This document shows positions 1 through 12,600 of a DNA stretch of 64,000 bases, piece after piece. Below the pieces are notes generated by a model. That model saw nothing but the letters and a program-made list of their open reading frames with translations, was not told the DNA's origin and did not search any database. A program made the translations under genes and the position numbers. The stretch's first letter is position 1. Every line of letters begins with the position of its first letter. The stretch is taken from positions 28,807,000-28,870,999 of the forward strand of contig NC_054866.1 of assembly GCF_018320785.1 (NCBI RefSeq), in the 5' to 3' direction. Source of the stretch: Cheilinus undulatus (Eukaryota; Chordata; Actinopteri; Labriformes; Labridae).

Positions 1-310
1 AGTTCAGTGACTTCAAGCATGGTACTGTGGTGGATGCCTCCTTTGCAGTAAGACGGTTTGTGAAATTTCATCCCTGCTGGATACTCCACAGCCAACTTCA
101 AGTGATATAATTAGAAAGTGGAAGCATTTAGGAACAACAGGAATTCAGCCACGAAGTAGGAGACCATGTAAAATCACAGAGTGGGGTAAATGACTTCTAA
201 GGCACAAGGTTTGCAAAAGTCACCAACACTCTGCTGATTCCACAGCTGAGGAGTTCCTTACTTCAGCTGGCATCAGTGTAAGCACAAAAACAGTAAAAGT
301 GGAGGCTGTT
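1..310 (+). mobile_element. Tc1-like transposase fragment (5' part, cut by window edge)
   Basis: Conceptual translation in broken frames resembles the N-terminal helix-turn-helix part of teleost Tc1 transposases: an REISSLLDIPQ-like stretch, then a IIRKWK-like stretch, a basic PRSGRP-like linker, a SADSIAEEF-like segment and an STKTV-like segment. The reading frame is interrupted, with a stop just after the position of the linker, so this is a dead copy. Similarity fades near a G tract at about 318. The family is recalled from memory of fish Tc1 proteins and was not searched. Confidence 0.7.
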
Positions 311-1000
311 ATGGAGGGGGGGGGGGTCATGTTTAAGAACAGTGTAGTTCTGATCTCTATGCATATGATTCATGGTCATGTTATGTGAAACATAACCTAC
401 AACTGTTTTGAACAAAGAGCTCCTAAAACCTCATCTAAAAAAGAATATCACTGAGCATGAAACACATTGAAAAATGTCCCCATAATAGAGTGTAGTTGGT
501 CACTTTACTGGAAGATGCAGATAGTACTGTAGATCAAAACACATCAAACCTTTTTTTAAATGCCAAGGTATCTCATGAGGGAAAAACTTGTTAGCAGAAA
601 GATACGATAAGATACGATACAATACGATACAATACGATACGATAGAATCTGAGTAAGAATAAGCAACATAAATAAAAACTAAATAAATTTAAACAAAAAG
701 GACAGGAGGTATATACAATTGACATTCTGTGCAGACAATATAAATCAAAGTAGCACGTGTTTGTGTAAAGTGATAAGGTACATTTATTTGCAGCCAACTA
801 TATACAGAGCAGGTGTATGACATAAACATGAGGTTTGCAATAATAGTCCAATAAGAATGGGCTGTTATGTGTGCAGTATAGAGCAGTAAGCATAGATAAA
901 ACAAAGATATACAAATAAACAGGGCAGTTTGGTATTGTAGTATGTAGGCTATACTGATATCATTTATAAATATTTATGGAATAATAGAAAAAAACGTGTG
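311..1000. other. Unassigned intergenic sequence upstream of nipsnap2
   Basis: No coding exon recognised. Apart from the microsatellite at 601-644 it is AT-rich single-copy-looking DNA. The short ORFs here have low-complexity composition and no motif. Confidence 0.5.
601..644. repeat. GATAC/AATAC pentanucleotide microsatellite
   Basis: About nine pentamers alternating between GATAC-type and AATAC-type units. Confidence 0.9.
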
Positions 1001-1022
1001 AGTTAGAAGTTAAGGTGCGTTG

Positions 1023-1079
1023 TATAATATAATTTAACATAATATAATATAATATAATATAATATAATATAATATAATT
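1023..1079. repeat. AATAT pentanucleotide microsatellite
   Basis: About ten tandem TAATA units, roughly 220 bp upstream of the nipsnap2 start codon. Confidence 0.9.
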
Positions 1080-1237
1080 CTACTTTACTGTACTTTATTC
1101 AGCAGTGTGTATATATATTTGAATAAGCTCTTCTGAAAAAGATGCCCTGTCTGATAAACAAGCATCCCCCTTTCCTGTCTTCTCTCCTTCTTCGGTCCTC
1201 TGTAGGCGTCTGTGCTCTGTTTGTTGTCAGTTATTTG

Positions 1238-1300
1238 TGAGTGCTGCCACCTGCTGGTCAGATGTGGTAACAGCACCCGTTTGCATTAGCATCATTGAAG
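1238..1300 (+). promoter_or_regulatory. nipsnap2 proximal 5' region with CTCF-like motif
   Basis: Directly upstream of the nipsnap2 ATG lies GCTGCCACCTGCTGGTCA (about 1242-1259), close to the CTCF core consensus. The transcription start itself is not determinable. CTCF occupancy is inference from the motif only. Confidence 0.35.
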
Positions 1301-4300
1301 ATGGCGACTGGAGTCCTTCACAGAGTCAGCGGCGGACTGGGTCGGGCTAAAAGCAGGGCCCAGTCAGCTGGACAGCTCGTCTTATGGAGCAGGTGGGACA
1401 GACATCAGTGTCTACGCTCTGTTCTCATGTCTTTAGTCTTCGTAGTTTGCTGCCGTTTAATTTGTTTCGGTTTGTTTCTGAAGTGGCGACGATGAGCACA
1501 GGCGAGCTAGCCCGCTCACTGCTAGCCAGTCCTCAGTGGCCTTCAGTTTGAGCTCACATTAAAGCTTTCTAAACATTAACACTGTTTATGACGGAATATT
1601 TAAGGTTAAAGGTGTGTGTATTTGCAGGTGAAGTGGGAAGGATACAAGTTTCTCTTATCTTTAGTAATTCAGCATCTCAAATGCTCAAGGTCAATATGAT
1701 ATTTCACTGAGAAGTCAGTGCATCTGTTTATGACTGTAAATGTGATAGATGCACTATTAGATAACTGCTGCTATGTTGTATGCCATAATCTTAATAATCT
1801 TTATATGTGCATTGTAGGTATTGAAGGTGCTGCCATGTCAAGCCCAGTTTTTATTTTGACTCAGATACTTTGAACTCTTACAGGAAACAAGCTGCAATCC
1901 TTAACTGCAATTAGATCTTCTGTTGATATAAACTTCTGCTCATTTAAAAGAAGTATGCTTTTTTATTATGCAAAAAATAAGAAAACAGGAGACAGTACAG
2001 ACTTAGATTCATATTGGTTGTAAAGAACAAAAATGTGTCTTATATTCAGCTGTTACTCTAATCTTTGTTTGCAGGGGTTTTGCAACATCAAGTAGTAAAA
2101 ACAGACAGGACAGCTGGTTTAAGTCACTGTTTGTGAGGAAAGTCGATCCCAGGAAAGATGCACACTCCAACCTACTGACCAAAAATGAAGAAAGTAATCT
2201 GTACAAAATTCAGTGTAAGTTGACCTTTAAATAGTTATACTTTGAGACAAACCATTGAAACTAAAGAAACTATAAGACTGATTTTCTATTTGCCTCTCAT
2301 TTCAGTCCACAATGTCAAACCAGAGTGCCTGGATGCTTACAACAAACTCAAGTAAGTGTTATTTAAAATTAGTGTAAACTGCTATTAACTTGTACTTAAT
2401 ATAATGTATGTCAGCAGTGTCTGTGTGAGGACATTACTATTCTGTTGTGCAGTGCTGAGTAAAAATAATTCAGTGTAGTCTATTCCTGTGAGGTGATTGA
2501 TGAGCTGGCATGGCTTCAGTCCTTCACAGAGGGACCTCATGCCTAAGATGACTTCTCTTTGGGAGGGACTAATTTGGGACTTGCAACATTGCAGAGAAGA
2601 CACATGATCTGCGAACATATGATTGTAATTTTGGTGTAAATTTTACCATTAGGACACTATATTGTAATACATGTGGTCATTTTGTAATTGAACAGTAGTT
2701 TTAATTTGCTGTTTTTCCTCATTCATTCACAGTGAGGAAGTTTTACCCTCTATCCATGCTGATAAGTACTACCCCTGTGAGCTGGTGGGCACCTGGAATA
2801 CCTGGTATGGAGAACAAGACCAGGCTGGTAGGATTACTAATATCGACACACAAATTGAACTGTGGTCTGCAATGTTTGGGAATCGTCAGGCAGGTTTATA
2901 CTACACTTTTGCCCTTATAAAACAATACATTTTTGCAGACTAGACTTAAAGATTTACGGATACCGTAAATGAAGAGTGCTTTTGTGCCTCTTTATGTGAT
3001 GATTTCTGTTTCTAACGCTCAGTGTGTTTTTCTCCTTTATTCACGACTACAGTTGGTTACATTTCTAAATTATTTGCTGTACTATACATACGTACTATAC
3101 ATACCTGGCTCATCTGTAGAGCCTTAATAATCTGTGCAAACAAAGAATCAGTTCTTTTGATTTTCACATTGCCTATCTGCTAAAGGTCAACGATTAAATG
3201 GACAAGGATTGATAACTTTTTAAAGCTTTTGAGAAACTTAATAAATTTAACAAAAATGCCACAAGTTTATCCAGACCTCCTAAAAAATTGATTTTAAAAA
3301 AGTTTGAGTCTTAAAAATATATAATTTTAGGATTTTGATTTAAATGACTTGACATTTATAATGTTTTCTGACCGGTTATATCTTTTTTTCCAGTTCATCT
3401 GTGGCGTTACAGAGGTGGATACCCAGCCCTAACAGAGGTGATGAACAAGCTCAAACAGAACCAGGTAGAGACCATTTCAGATGCATCTTGTTTGTTTAAC
3501 AACAGTTTAATGCTGTAGCAGTGTGCTAATAACAGAGAACAGCCATACGTCAATGCAAAGCATATTGATTTGTGTCTGTCTGTTGGCAGGACTTCACAGC
3601 ATACAGGAAGGCGCGTGGTAAGATGCTGATGTCTCGCAGAAACCAGCTCCTGCTGGAATTCAGCTTCTGGAACGAGCCTGTACCTCGAGAGGGTCCCAAC
3701 ATTTACGAGCTCAGGTCCTACCAGCTCAGGGTGAGTTACACAGGACAAGAGTTGTAAAGAGGAGGCAGTGTTAAGGCTATAGAGGTGAAGGCTATTAAAC
3801 CTAATGCCAGCATTGATTTTACCTTTGCTTTGTCAAACTTCATCAGCACTGTTACCAACGATGTAAATATTTATTATGTTGAACATCTGTTTAGCTCTTC
3901 CAAGCCAGTCCAGTGGTTCCTTATTTTTTTCACTTTAGATTTTTATTGTGTCCTCAGTAACAAGAACAACAGTATTCACACTTTTACAAGCGTCCCTCAC
4001 TTGCTCCAAGTAAAACCCTGATCTCTGCTGTCTCTCCAATAAAGGCAAAAATGCCCCAAAATAAAACTTGAAGGGTTCCGTAGTTCCATAAAGCATCCAG
4101 ATATCCATTTATTTTGTAGATTAACGGCTCATAGGAGGCTGTTTCTGATAAAGCCATGAACCATTCAGAATAGGATGGGATTATTTTGCCCCATCCAATG
4201 TCTCAATGTGACCCTTTTGACTATAGTGAAGGCTACCTTAAGCCACTGAGCTTATACTCTACATATTCTCTCATTACCTCTCAGGCTATTTAAGAGGCAG

Positions 4301-7300
4301 ATGTAAGGATAACTTCTTGTCCTAGGTAGTCTTTTCTGTATTTCTCTGCCAGTCAGTGGTTAGCCTGGGACTTGTTAGAAACACATGAGTGGTATCACCT
4401 GGATCTAGTTTACATCGTCAACAAAGGTTAAAGTAACTTATCCCAGCCCCTTTGCAATTTTACAGCTGTCCAATAGAGTTTATTGATATTTCAATAAGTT
4501 TAGCTCTGGCATCTCTCATGGGTTTAAGCACTTCTCTCAAAAGAGTGATCCATGTATCTACATAGATCCTTCTTTTTCATTCTAGTTAGAATAATTGTAT
4601 TTACACCACCTAAATATTCCAAAAGTACTAGTACATGGCGTTTGTTATTTAGGCACCAGAGAATGATAGAAGAAGGCATCGTAGTAATTGAACTCCCATG
4701 CTTCATCTCTATATAAGCTCATGTTCATATGGTTAGGGGTGATGACAGTGTGATATCAATCTGTAGTTAAGAAAGTTCTAGGTGCTCTATTGTAACACAA
4801 GTGTTTCTCTTTGCTCTCTTGCAGCCAGGGACCATGATCGAGTGGGGTAATTACTGGTAAGGCAGCATGTAATCATTTGATTCACTTAACGGTACTTACA
4901 GAATCCTTGAACTACATGAAACCTTTCTCATCATGACTTCATTATAAGAGCTATTCCTCTGAGAGGCTCTGTTTCAAGGCTGCACTGTCATGCTCTCAAG
5001 CCAAGACTCAGAATCTAGTGAAATGCTGTGCACACTACACAATAGTTCAGTGAAATGATCCTGAAAAGATCCACTACTTGAGCTGACAGAGTCAACAGGT
5101 CAGAGGTTATGTGTTTATGCAGCGCAGCTGATTGTGATTGATTTAAAGGAAAGAGATCAGCTGTCTACATCCATCTTTTTCCTTTTTTCCCTTTGATTGC
5201 ACTCCAGTAGATTCCTTTGTTTGTACTCATCTTACCAATTTCTAGCTGTATTTGTTTGTTAAATCCACTCATTCTTTCCCCCAGTTTGTTTTAAATCTTT
5301 TGCAGTAATGTTAGCTGTGTGAGTGTTTCTAAAATGTTGTTGGACTGTCAGCTCCTCTTTCTACAGATTTCAACAACTGCCATTTGCATGACATGTAAAC
5401 ACAACTTAAAACACTCTGATTTGAGGATCTCCATTCCTCATTCCCCTTGGAAGCATGCGCTTTAAAACCTTCAAAGAAAATAGATAATTGATGAAAACTC
5501 TACTCTAGGTCAAAGTAATTTTACTTAAACTACACTTCTTCCTTATATTTTTCATTAAGGTTTACTTTAAACAGCTTTTATTTGAACAAACTCCTGAAGT
5601 CATCCAGATAATGCCAGCAAAGCAATTTAAGGCAATTTCAGTATAATTGTAGAATTTGAGGCTTAAGGTTAGAATGTCCTCTTCAAGTTACAAAAACATT
5701 GAAGAGGTGAAACTTCCTAGTTTTGTTTCCTGACAGTGATTACTCCCTGAATAGCTTTATGTTTTCTTTTGGAGAAAATGTGATAGATTTAAAGCATTAC
5801 ACCCACACAAGTCCAATCATTTTACATAAACTTGGCCAGTGGTAGGATTCGTAAACATCTATACAATTCAGTAATGGTGCAACATCTTACAGTTGGACGT
5901 GTTGCTGCAGCAGAGAATCAAAGCTTCAGACAGATGACCAAAACAGAACAATTGTTTAAATTAAAAACAGCCCAGATTAACATATGAAATGAAAAGATTG
6001 TGTTAAAGTCCTTTGAAGCCTGATCAAGTATTGTGCGTGTGCAGCCCTTGTCTTTTTATGCCAGATAAATCTTTGGTGTTCTTTGGCCTGCATGGGAATC
6101 ATGTTTTTCTTTGTCCACAGGGCTCGGGCCATTGGATACCGGCAGCACAACAGAGAAGCCGTGGGAGGCTTTTTCTCGCAGATCGGCAACCTCTATATGG
6201 TTCACCACCTCTGGGGTACGCTCATACGCCTGCCAAATAATATGCTGACAGTGTCACTGCATAGATAACTGCGCTGCTGCTTTTAAAACCTGTTGTTGTG
6301 AAGAGAAAATCAATGAGAAGATGTTGATTTCTTCAGCCTTTCAAACTGTTTCAAACTGTTAGTGGCACTCTTAGTCGTTTTCTTGTTCTGGTACATTTCA
6401 GAAAACATTTTTTCCTGTAGTTAATCTGAATCAGAGTTACACTTGCTCATATTTATGAACAGAAATATGAGCTGAGTGTGACTTGAACTTTGCAAAAAGG
6501 TCTTACAAACTACCTGCCTGCCCAGCATCACAGCTTTATGTATTAGTAACTACCTGTGGACACTTGTAGCTACGTAAAACTTCTAGATACCAATACTTCC
6601 TTATGTCCCATTAAGCAAATAAGACCACCAGCACTGAAACTGTACCATATCATTATTTTAATGTCCTAAACTGCTGTGGAAGTGAAGGTGTTGGATGAAT
6701 TTTTATATTTTCCACAGCAGTGTTTCTCTACCAGAGATTTACTCAACTGTTGTAATAAGGTAGGCTGAGGGGCTTGTAATAATTAGTAATCACACATGCA
6801 CAGGACAAAACTATCAAGGATACAAGGGGTACCTCCACAGCGGTCGCCAAAATGGATGCCCTAATACAGTGCTGCCGTCCACTGATAGTTTGACTGTGTG
6901 ATATGTGTTCCGGTCTGTTCCGACCCCCGTTTACAGCTCCGCAGTGGTCATTGTGAAGGCCAAACATCAAAGTGGCATAAATACACTGAAATAAAGCCAA
7001 AAACAGCCTGAAAATCGGACTTAAATTCATCACAAAGACATGAACAAGAATACAAGTCATTGTTTGCATTAATACATATCTGCTTTGATTGTTATGTGCA
7101 GGATTTGCTTAAAAAATTCCCCACAACAAGCATTTTAGGCAACCTCACCTTTTGTTAACAGCTGCTATCTAGGAACTATCAATCTAATTGTATGCAGTGC
7201 TCTTTATTATAACTTAATCAGTCTGTTGATTAAAAAAGAAATAATTTCTATGTAATGTGTAAAAACTGAATTCCAGCACTTTGACAAAAACCATCAGCTT

Positions 7301-8237
7301 TTGTTGCAGTGATTCCCTGTAGTAAAAGCAGCGTTGTGTGCTTGATTTGTTGTCTGCAGCTTACAAAGACCTTCAGTCCAGAGAAGACACGAGAAATGGG
7401 GCCTGGCAGCAAGAAGGATGGGACGAGGTGGTTTATTACACAGGTGAGAAAATAAGACTAACCTTTGCCGATAAAAGGTCTCAGTGCTGGAATATCAGCT
7501 TTTCAAAGACTTTATTTTCATTTGATTTTATTTGTCTTGAGTAGCAAAATACTTGGCTTTACGTCACTTTTGGAGTTAAACATTTTATTTATACACATAT
7601 GTATACTGTACAAGTAGAACTTCTGAGTTACTTTGTTTTTACATAAGGTAAAGGGGTAAAGAAAAAAAGGAAGTAGGCAATGAACATAACAGGAATAAAA
7701 CAGTCATGGTTACAGGTCAGAGAAAGGAGTATAGAGATCCAATATCTTCATGTTTTTATTACCTCATCAGTACTTCACTGTTATATATCATCTATTTCTT
7801 CCATTTGCTCCATCGTATAAACCTTGTATAATTTCTAATTATTGATGTTCATTAGGTCGCTCAGACTCGTACCAGTTTATTCTTGTTGCCTTCTAACTTG
7901 TAATCAATAAAATCTTAAATATTTATTATTAACAGTTACATAATCATTTATAATTCTAAGGTTATTTTATTCCTTTGGTATTTCATATCCTGTGTTAATT
8001 TAATTTTGTTCACATCCTACCAAAATGGGTGCAATTGTTGGCATTTCTAAACTACGTAGGTTTGTCTCCATTTTTCTTTACATTTTGTATGTTATTTTAG
8101 AGCTCTACCTTTATTAGCAGAGCATTAAACTCTGACTGACGTGGCTCTGAACTGTTCTTGTTTCCTCTGCAGTTCCCCTCATTCAGCACATGGATTCCAG
8201 GATTATGATCCCGACCAAGGCTTCCCCACTACAGTAA
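1301..8237 (+). CDS. nipsnap2: NIPSNAP2 (GBAS), NipSnap homolog 2, 10 exons
   Basis: Mitochondrial NIPSNAP-domain protein, linked in the literature to mitophagy signalling and calcium/bioenergetic functions. Exons: 1301-1392, 2075-2214, 2306-2351, 2733-2827, 3394-3464, 3590-3730, 4825-4856, 6121-6215, 7360-7443, 8173-8237. These sum to 861 nt (286 aa) with consistent phases and GT-AG borders. The N-terminus (about 30 aa, Arg/Ser-rich, no acidic residues) looks like a mitochondrial targeting sequence. Then come the family blocks [112 protein letters not shown] and the C-terminal [16 protein letters not shown] ending SPLQ. From memory it matches human NIPSNAP2 better than NIPSNAP1. The ATG at 1301 is the only in-frame methionine before the targeting stretch. 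It converges with psph. Confidence 0.96.
4020..4070 (+). mobile_element. SINE 3'-tail remnant in nipsnap2 intron 6
   Basis: The short stretch ending AATAAAGGCAAAAATGCCCC matches the 3' end of the tRNA-headed SINE seen at 11340, 53571 and 58604. Only the tail is recognisable. Confidence 0.45.
4860..6120 (+). other. nipsnap2 intron 7, no recognised element
   Basis: Single-copy-looking AT-rich intron. I see no repeat ends, RNA gene or extra exon. Confidence 0.5.
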
Positions 8238-9648
8238 ATCAACAAGTGGCATCCTTTTGAATGTTACATACATCCAGAGCATCACTATCGTGGTTTCAAC
8301 CTCCTGTCGGTGCTGCCAATCCCCTCTCTGTTCTTGTCTTTGTTTTACTACTTCAGGATGCCACTAGGACAGAGAGTGGGGGGGTGCTGCCTGCCATATA
8401 TAAATTTATGTAAAAAAAAAATTAAAATACTCCAAGCCACTTAAGACACACTCCTCTTACTGTCCTTGTTCTGGAGCAGGATGAGTTAATTCGGTTGATT
8501 TAAACCTCCTGATGGTCGTTACGTCTTACGTCTCATGCCATATTAAAGCCTGGCCACAAAGAGCTCATCTGATTTCAAAACCGACCAAAGTTACTTGAAA
8601 AGACAAGCAGCTGTGGGATTTAAGGACAGAACTGCTGAGGATCACTGCACCGTGCAAGAGCTATTTATTTATTTAATGTACATTTAGAAACATTAGTTTG
8701 AAGTGTGCTGGGTTGTGGCAGCCTAGATGCTTGCCATGTTAATTCTGAGTGGAGTGAGAGAAAAAAATCTGTATATTGACAAAAAAGATCAAGTGTGAAA
8801 TGAATACCTTATAATTTTATATTTGATTTAAATCAAATGTTTTTGCCAATTTCACCTTTCATTTCTGTTTTTCTCTCGTTGTTCCTTGGTTTCTTGTCAT
8901 GTTAATGTTTCTGTTTCATGGTGCTGTGTTGTATCTATGGCCTCTACTTTTTTCTTGTGAAACAACATGCCTGATTTTAAAGATGGTTTTTATCCAACAT
9001 GTTATAAAGGAATAGAACTATCATGTAAAAACTCTGGAAAAAATATCTACGAGTGGCTGAGTGAATCTGGCACACACTTGTGCTGTTGTATATCGAATAT
9101 TCAGAGTTACTGTCAAAGAAAGCATGTATATCTTGTCTTTCTGTTCCTCAGTTCATGGAGGAAAGTGTTGAAAATGACAAGAAGGTTACAAGAGATTAAA
9201 GCAACTCAAACAACGTTTGCTGACAACATAGTTATTTGTTTAATGCTGATGTTCTTTACACACTCACTGACACATCTGGTTACAGCTTTGAGTACCCTTA
9301 CAGAATTAAAACATCTCTAACGCTCATTGCACTTGCCATAACATGAAGGAAATGTATTAGCTTGCCTAAAGCCTTTGATGGAAAAAGTGCAAAAAACATC
9401 TAAAATAATGTTCTTAACCTCCACATAGACAGTGTTTGGTTATTTCTTTAGTAGCTTCTAATATACAAAGCAACAAGTAACATCCCTGTGAATGTACAAT
9501 TTGTCTTACTAGTGTAAACATGTTCTTTTTTATAAAAATCTATTCAGAGTTGAAAGGAAAACGTGCACTGGATAAAACCATAAGAGGCACACCCTTGGGT
9601 GCAATAATAAAAAAGGTTAAAATTAGTGATCATGCTATTTCAGAGTAT
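8238..9648. other. Convergent 3' regions of nipsnap2 and psph
   Basis: Holds the nipsnap2 3' UTR and, on the minus strand, the psph 3' UTR. An A-run with a TTAAAA/ATTAAA-like hexamer near 8410-8425 is a possible nipsnap2 poly(A) signal. The precise ends of both transcripts cannot be fixed. The 117-aa ORF at 8967-9320 has no motif and is probably chance. Confidence 0.5.
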
Positions 9649-12600
9649 TTAAATCTTTTCCAGCTCTTCTATCAGCTCCCCAAAACTTGTGACGTACCAC
9701 GAAGATCTCTCCTTAACCTGAGGCCTGATCACGTTTCCTCCAAATCCAATGAAAGCACTCTGAGGACAAGAAAGACCGCACCTTAACCACACGGGAGAGT
9801 ATTCAGCAATCCATAACTCACTGTAGTTTGCACTTAGATTGTCAAAATATTAGTTGTAAGTGAAATTTCTATCATGAGTATGCTTCAGTCCTTGTTCGAT
9901 TCCATGGGCTTGAAAAAATAAAATTTCTTATGTTCATGCCTGACATTATCAAAAGGTAATAAAACTTCTTGGCACATCTATTACATAAGATGTGCCAAGA
10001 AGAGGAAGAATAAATTTAGACAGTACTCGGGGTATCACTTGCAGATTTTATGATCAAAACAATGAAATTACACCAAAGTATAAATTCTGTTAATTTGGAA
10101 ATTATACCATGTAAAAAATTAAGAAACACATTGTGTTAACACTTACTGCAGGAGGACAGGCCTCTAGATCAGTGGCTCCATCTCCAATCATCACCACGGT
10201 CTTAAAGCCATACTGTTCCTTCAGCATGCTGATGACTTTCCCCTTTCCACCACTCTCAGCTGTGGGCTGAGTCTCGTCAAAACCAGCAAACTCTCCTAGA
10301 AGAAAAACACAAACACAAGACATTGAAAGAGAAAACTGTATTCAGAGACTTTAACCATGCTCTTCTCTTTGAACAATAGAGCGAAATCACAATTAAAGGG
10401 TTTTGGAGTTGTTGGATTGTGTTTTTTATATCCGTAATTCAAAACATGCCCTGCACACAAACCTTGCACAATGAGTCTGCTGCAATCATTTTCCTATTTG
10501 TTGTAAACATTTACATTACGAGAAAAAAGTATTTTGGTATTAAAGGAATAAAAGCAATGAGGATGATTTTATGGTTCTTTCACTCCTTCAAAAGAGAAAA
10601 AGAAAACACTGGGTTCGTCCGTTTCTGACAAGGTCCGTCAATTATTTAGGTTGTTTGCACAAGCTTTTTTATCAAGGACCTTTGCCAAACTGGAGAGAGC
10701 AAGTAATCATATTTTAAATTCAGCCTTTTTTGGTTGCTTCAAGCCTAAATCTTTGATGTCACATGGTTGAAATCGGCCCAACACAGTGTTTAAAGTGAAG
10801 TTTTGGTGTAAGGGAAAAAAGGAAGCTGCAGCTGCTGCTTTAAATAGTAAAACAATGCTCTAAACCAGTGGTTCTCAAGTAGTCTAGCCTCAGTACCTAC
10901 TACCAAATCTGTAATGAGAAGATTTTCAACCACTTAAATTTATTTGGTGTTAAGTTGAAAAAACAAAAGTATAGAAATAGAATACATTAAGTGAAGGCTA
11001 TAAACAGCAGTACTCCAACCATCAATGAAATTGAATGGAAAAGGATACAATTCTAAAAGAAAATATAAAACAGAACAGGATTACACAAAAAGTGCAAAAG
11101 GTTGTGATGGACAGTCCTCACCATTAAAGTAGAACTTGAGGCAGTTGGCGTAGACATGATGTAGAGGAATGTTAAGCTGGGTGGCCACATGTTCAACGAT
11201 GCAGCGGAAGCCGCCTGAAATGAGGAAAACCTTTATGTTGCGCTGATGTAGACGATCCACAAGCTCCCTAGATCAAGATAAAAACACCCATGTATTAAAC
11301 AGTCAAAGCAAGTGGATGCAGTTTTATGTTTTAAGATTTTTTGGGGTGGATTTTTGCCTTTATTTGATCAGACTGCTGAAGAGAGAGAGGAAATGTGGAT
11401 AGATTGGTAAATGATGCACCAAAAAGCCACAGGACAGGGAATCAATCCTGCAACCAGTGCAACGAGGACTACAGACTCTTAAAGCTGCTCCTCCAACTGC
11501 GCTATTCTGTCCCCCAAAATGTACATTCTGACAAGTAATGCACAACATCATTTGCATAGTATCCTTATTGGCAGATAGTAGTTTTAAAAGTTAGCTTCTG
11601 CTACCAGCAGATCTGAAACTTTCTGCCAACATTTACAACCATTATATCAGTTGTAAATATAAGCCTATGTAGGCTTTGACCCATTTAAACCTAAAATTAC
11701 CCACAAAACACCCTCCAAAATATAATATTCTTTGAAAACAACCCCCAAAGAACAAAATGATCATTACTAAAATCTTTACAGACCTGCCCTCACATCCTGC
11801 GGAACTTGTAATAATATCATGAGATTTCAACCATGTCAGCCTCTCCTCTCACCTGACTGGATTTACACAGTTTGTTAACTGCCCTACCAGAGAAAACAAA
11901 ACCCTAGACCTGCTGTATGCCAATGTCAAAGAAGCTTACAGAGCTACTGCCTTACCACCACTGGGCGGGTCAGATCATAACTTGGTTTATCTGCAAACCT
12001 GTTACAAACCTTGTGTGCTGAGGCAGCCTGCAACTAAAGTCAAAATCAGAAGATGGACTCCTCAAGCTAGTGAAGCTCTAAGGGACTGCTTTGAATCAAC
12101 AGACTGGAATGTGCTGCTGGAAACAGATGAGGACAGTATGAACACTGACAGACAGGTTGAATGTTTTACTGAGTACATCAACTTCTGTAGAGACACAGTC
12201 ATACCTGCAAAGACTGTTCGCTGTTTCCCCCATAACAAACCCCGGATCACAAGCGACATAAAGGCAATCCTCAACCAGAAAAAGAAAGCTTTTAGAGACG
12301 GTGACAAAGAACGTCTCAAAGAAGTGCAACATGAGTTGAAGAGGAGACTGAAGATGGCAAAGCTGGAATACAAAAAGAAGACAAAGAGGAATTTTCAACA
12401 CGGCAACATCCGTGATGTGTGGAGAGGAATCAGTACCATCTCTGGACATAACAATAAAAAGAAAAGGGAGCCAATAGTGGGTGATGTGGAAAGAGCTGAT
12501 GAACTCAACCTGTTCTTCAACAGATTTTACACTGTGGACACACATACTTCCACTGCTGCTCCTCCTTCTACTCCTCAACATATGGAAATCCCCACTATAG

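Noticed and set aside
597-1079. CRISPR-like array
   Set aside because: Simple pentanucleotide microsatellites without spacers, in a vertebrate context.
3407-3748. 113-aa ORF on the minus strand
   Set aside because: Antisense to nipsnap2 exons 5 and 6.
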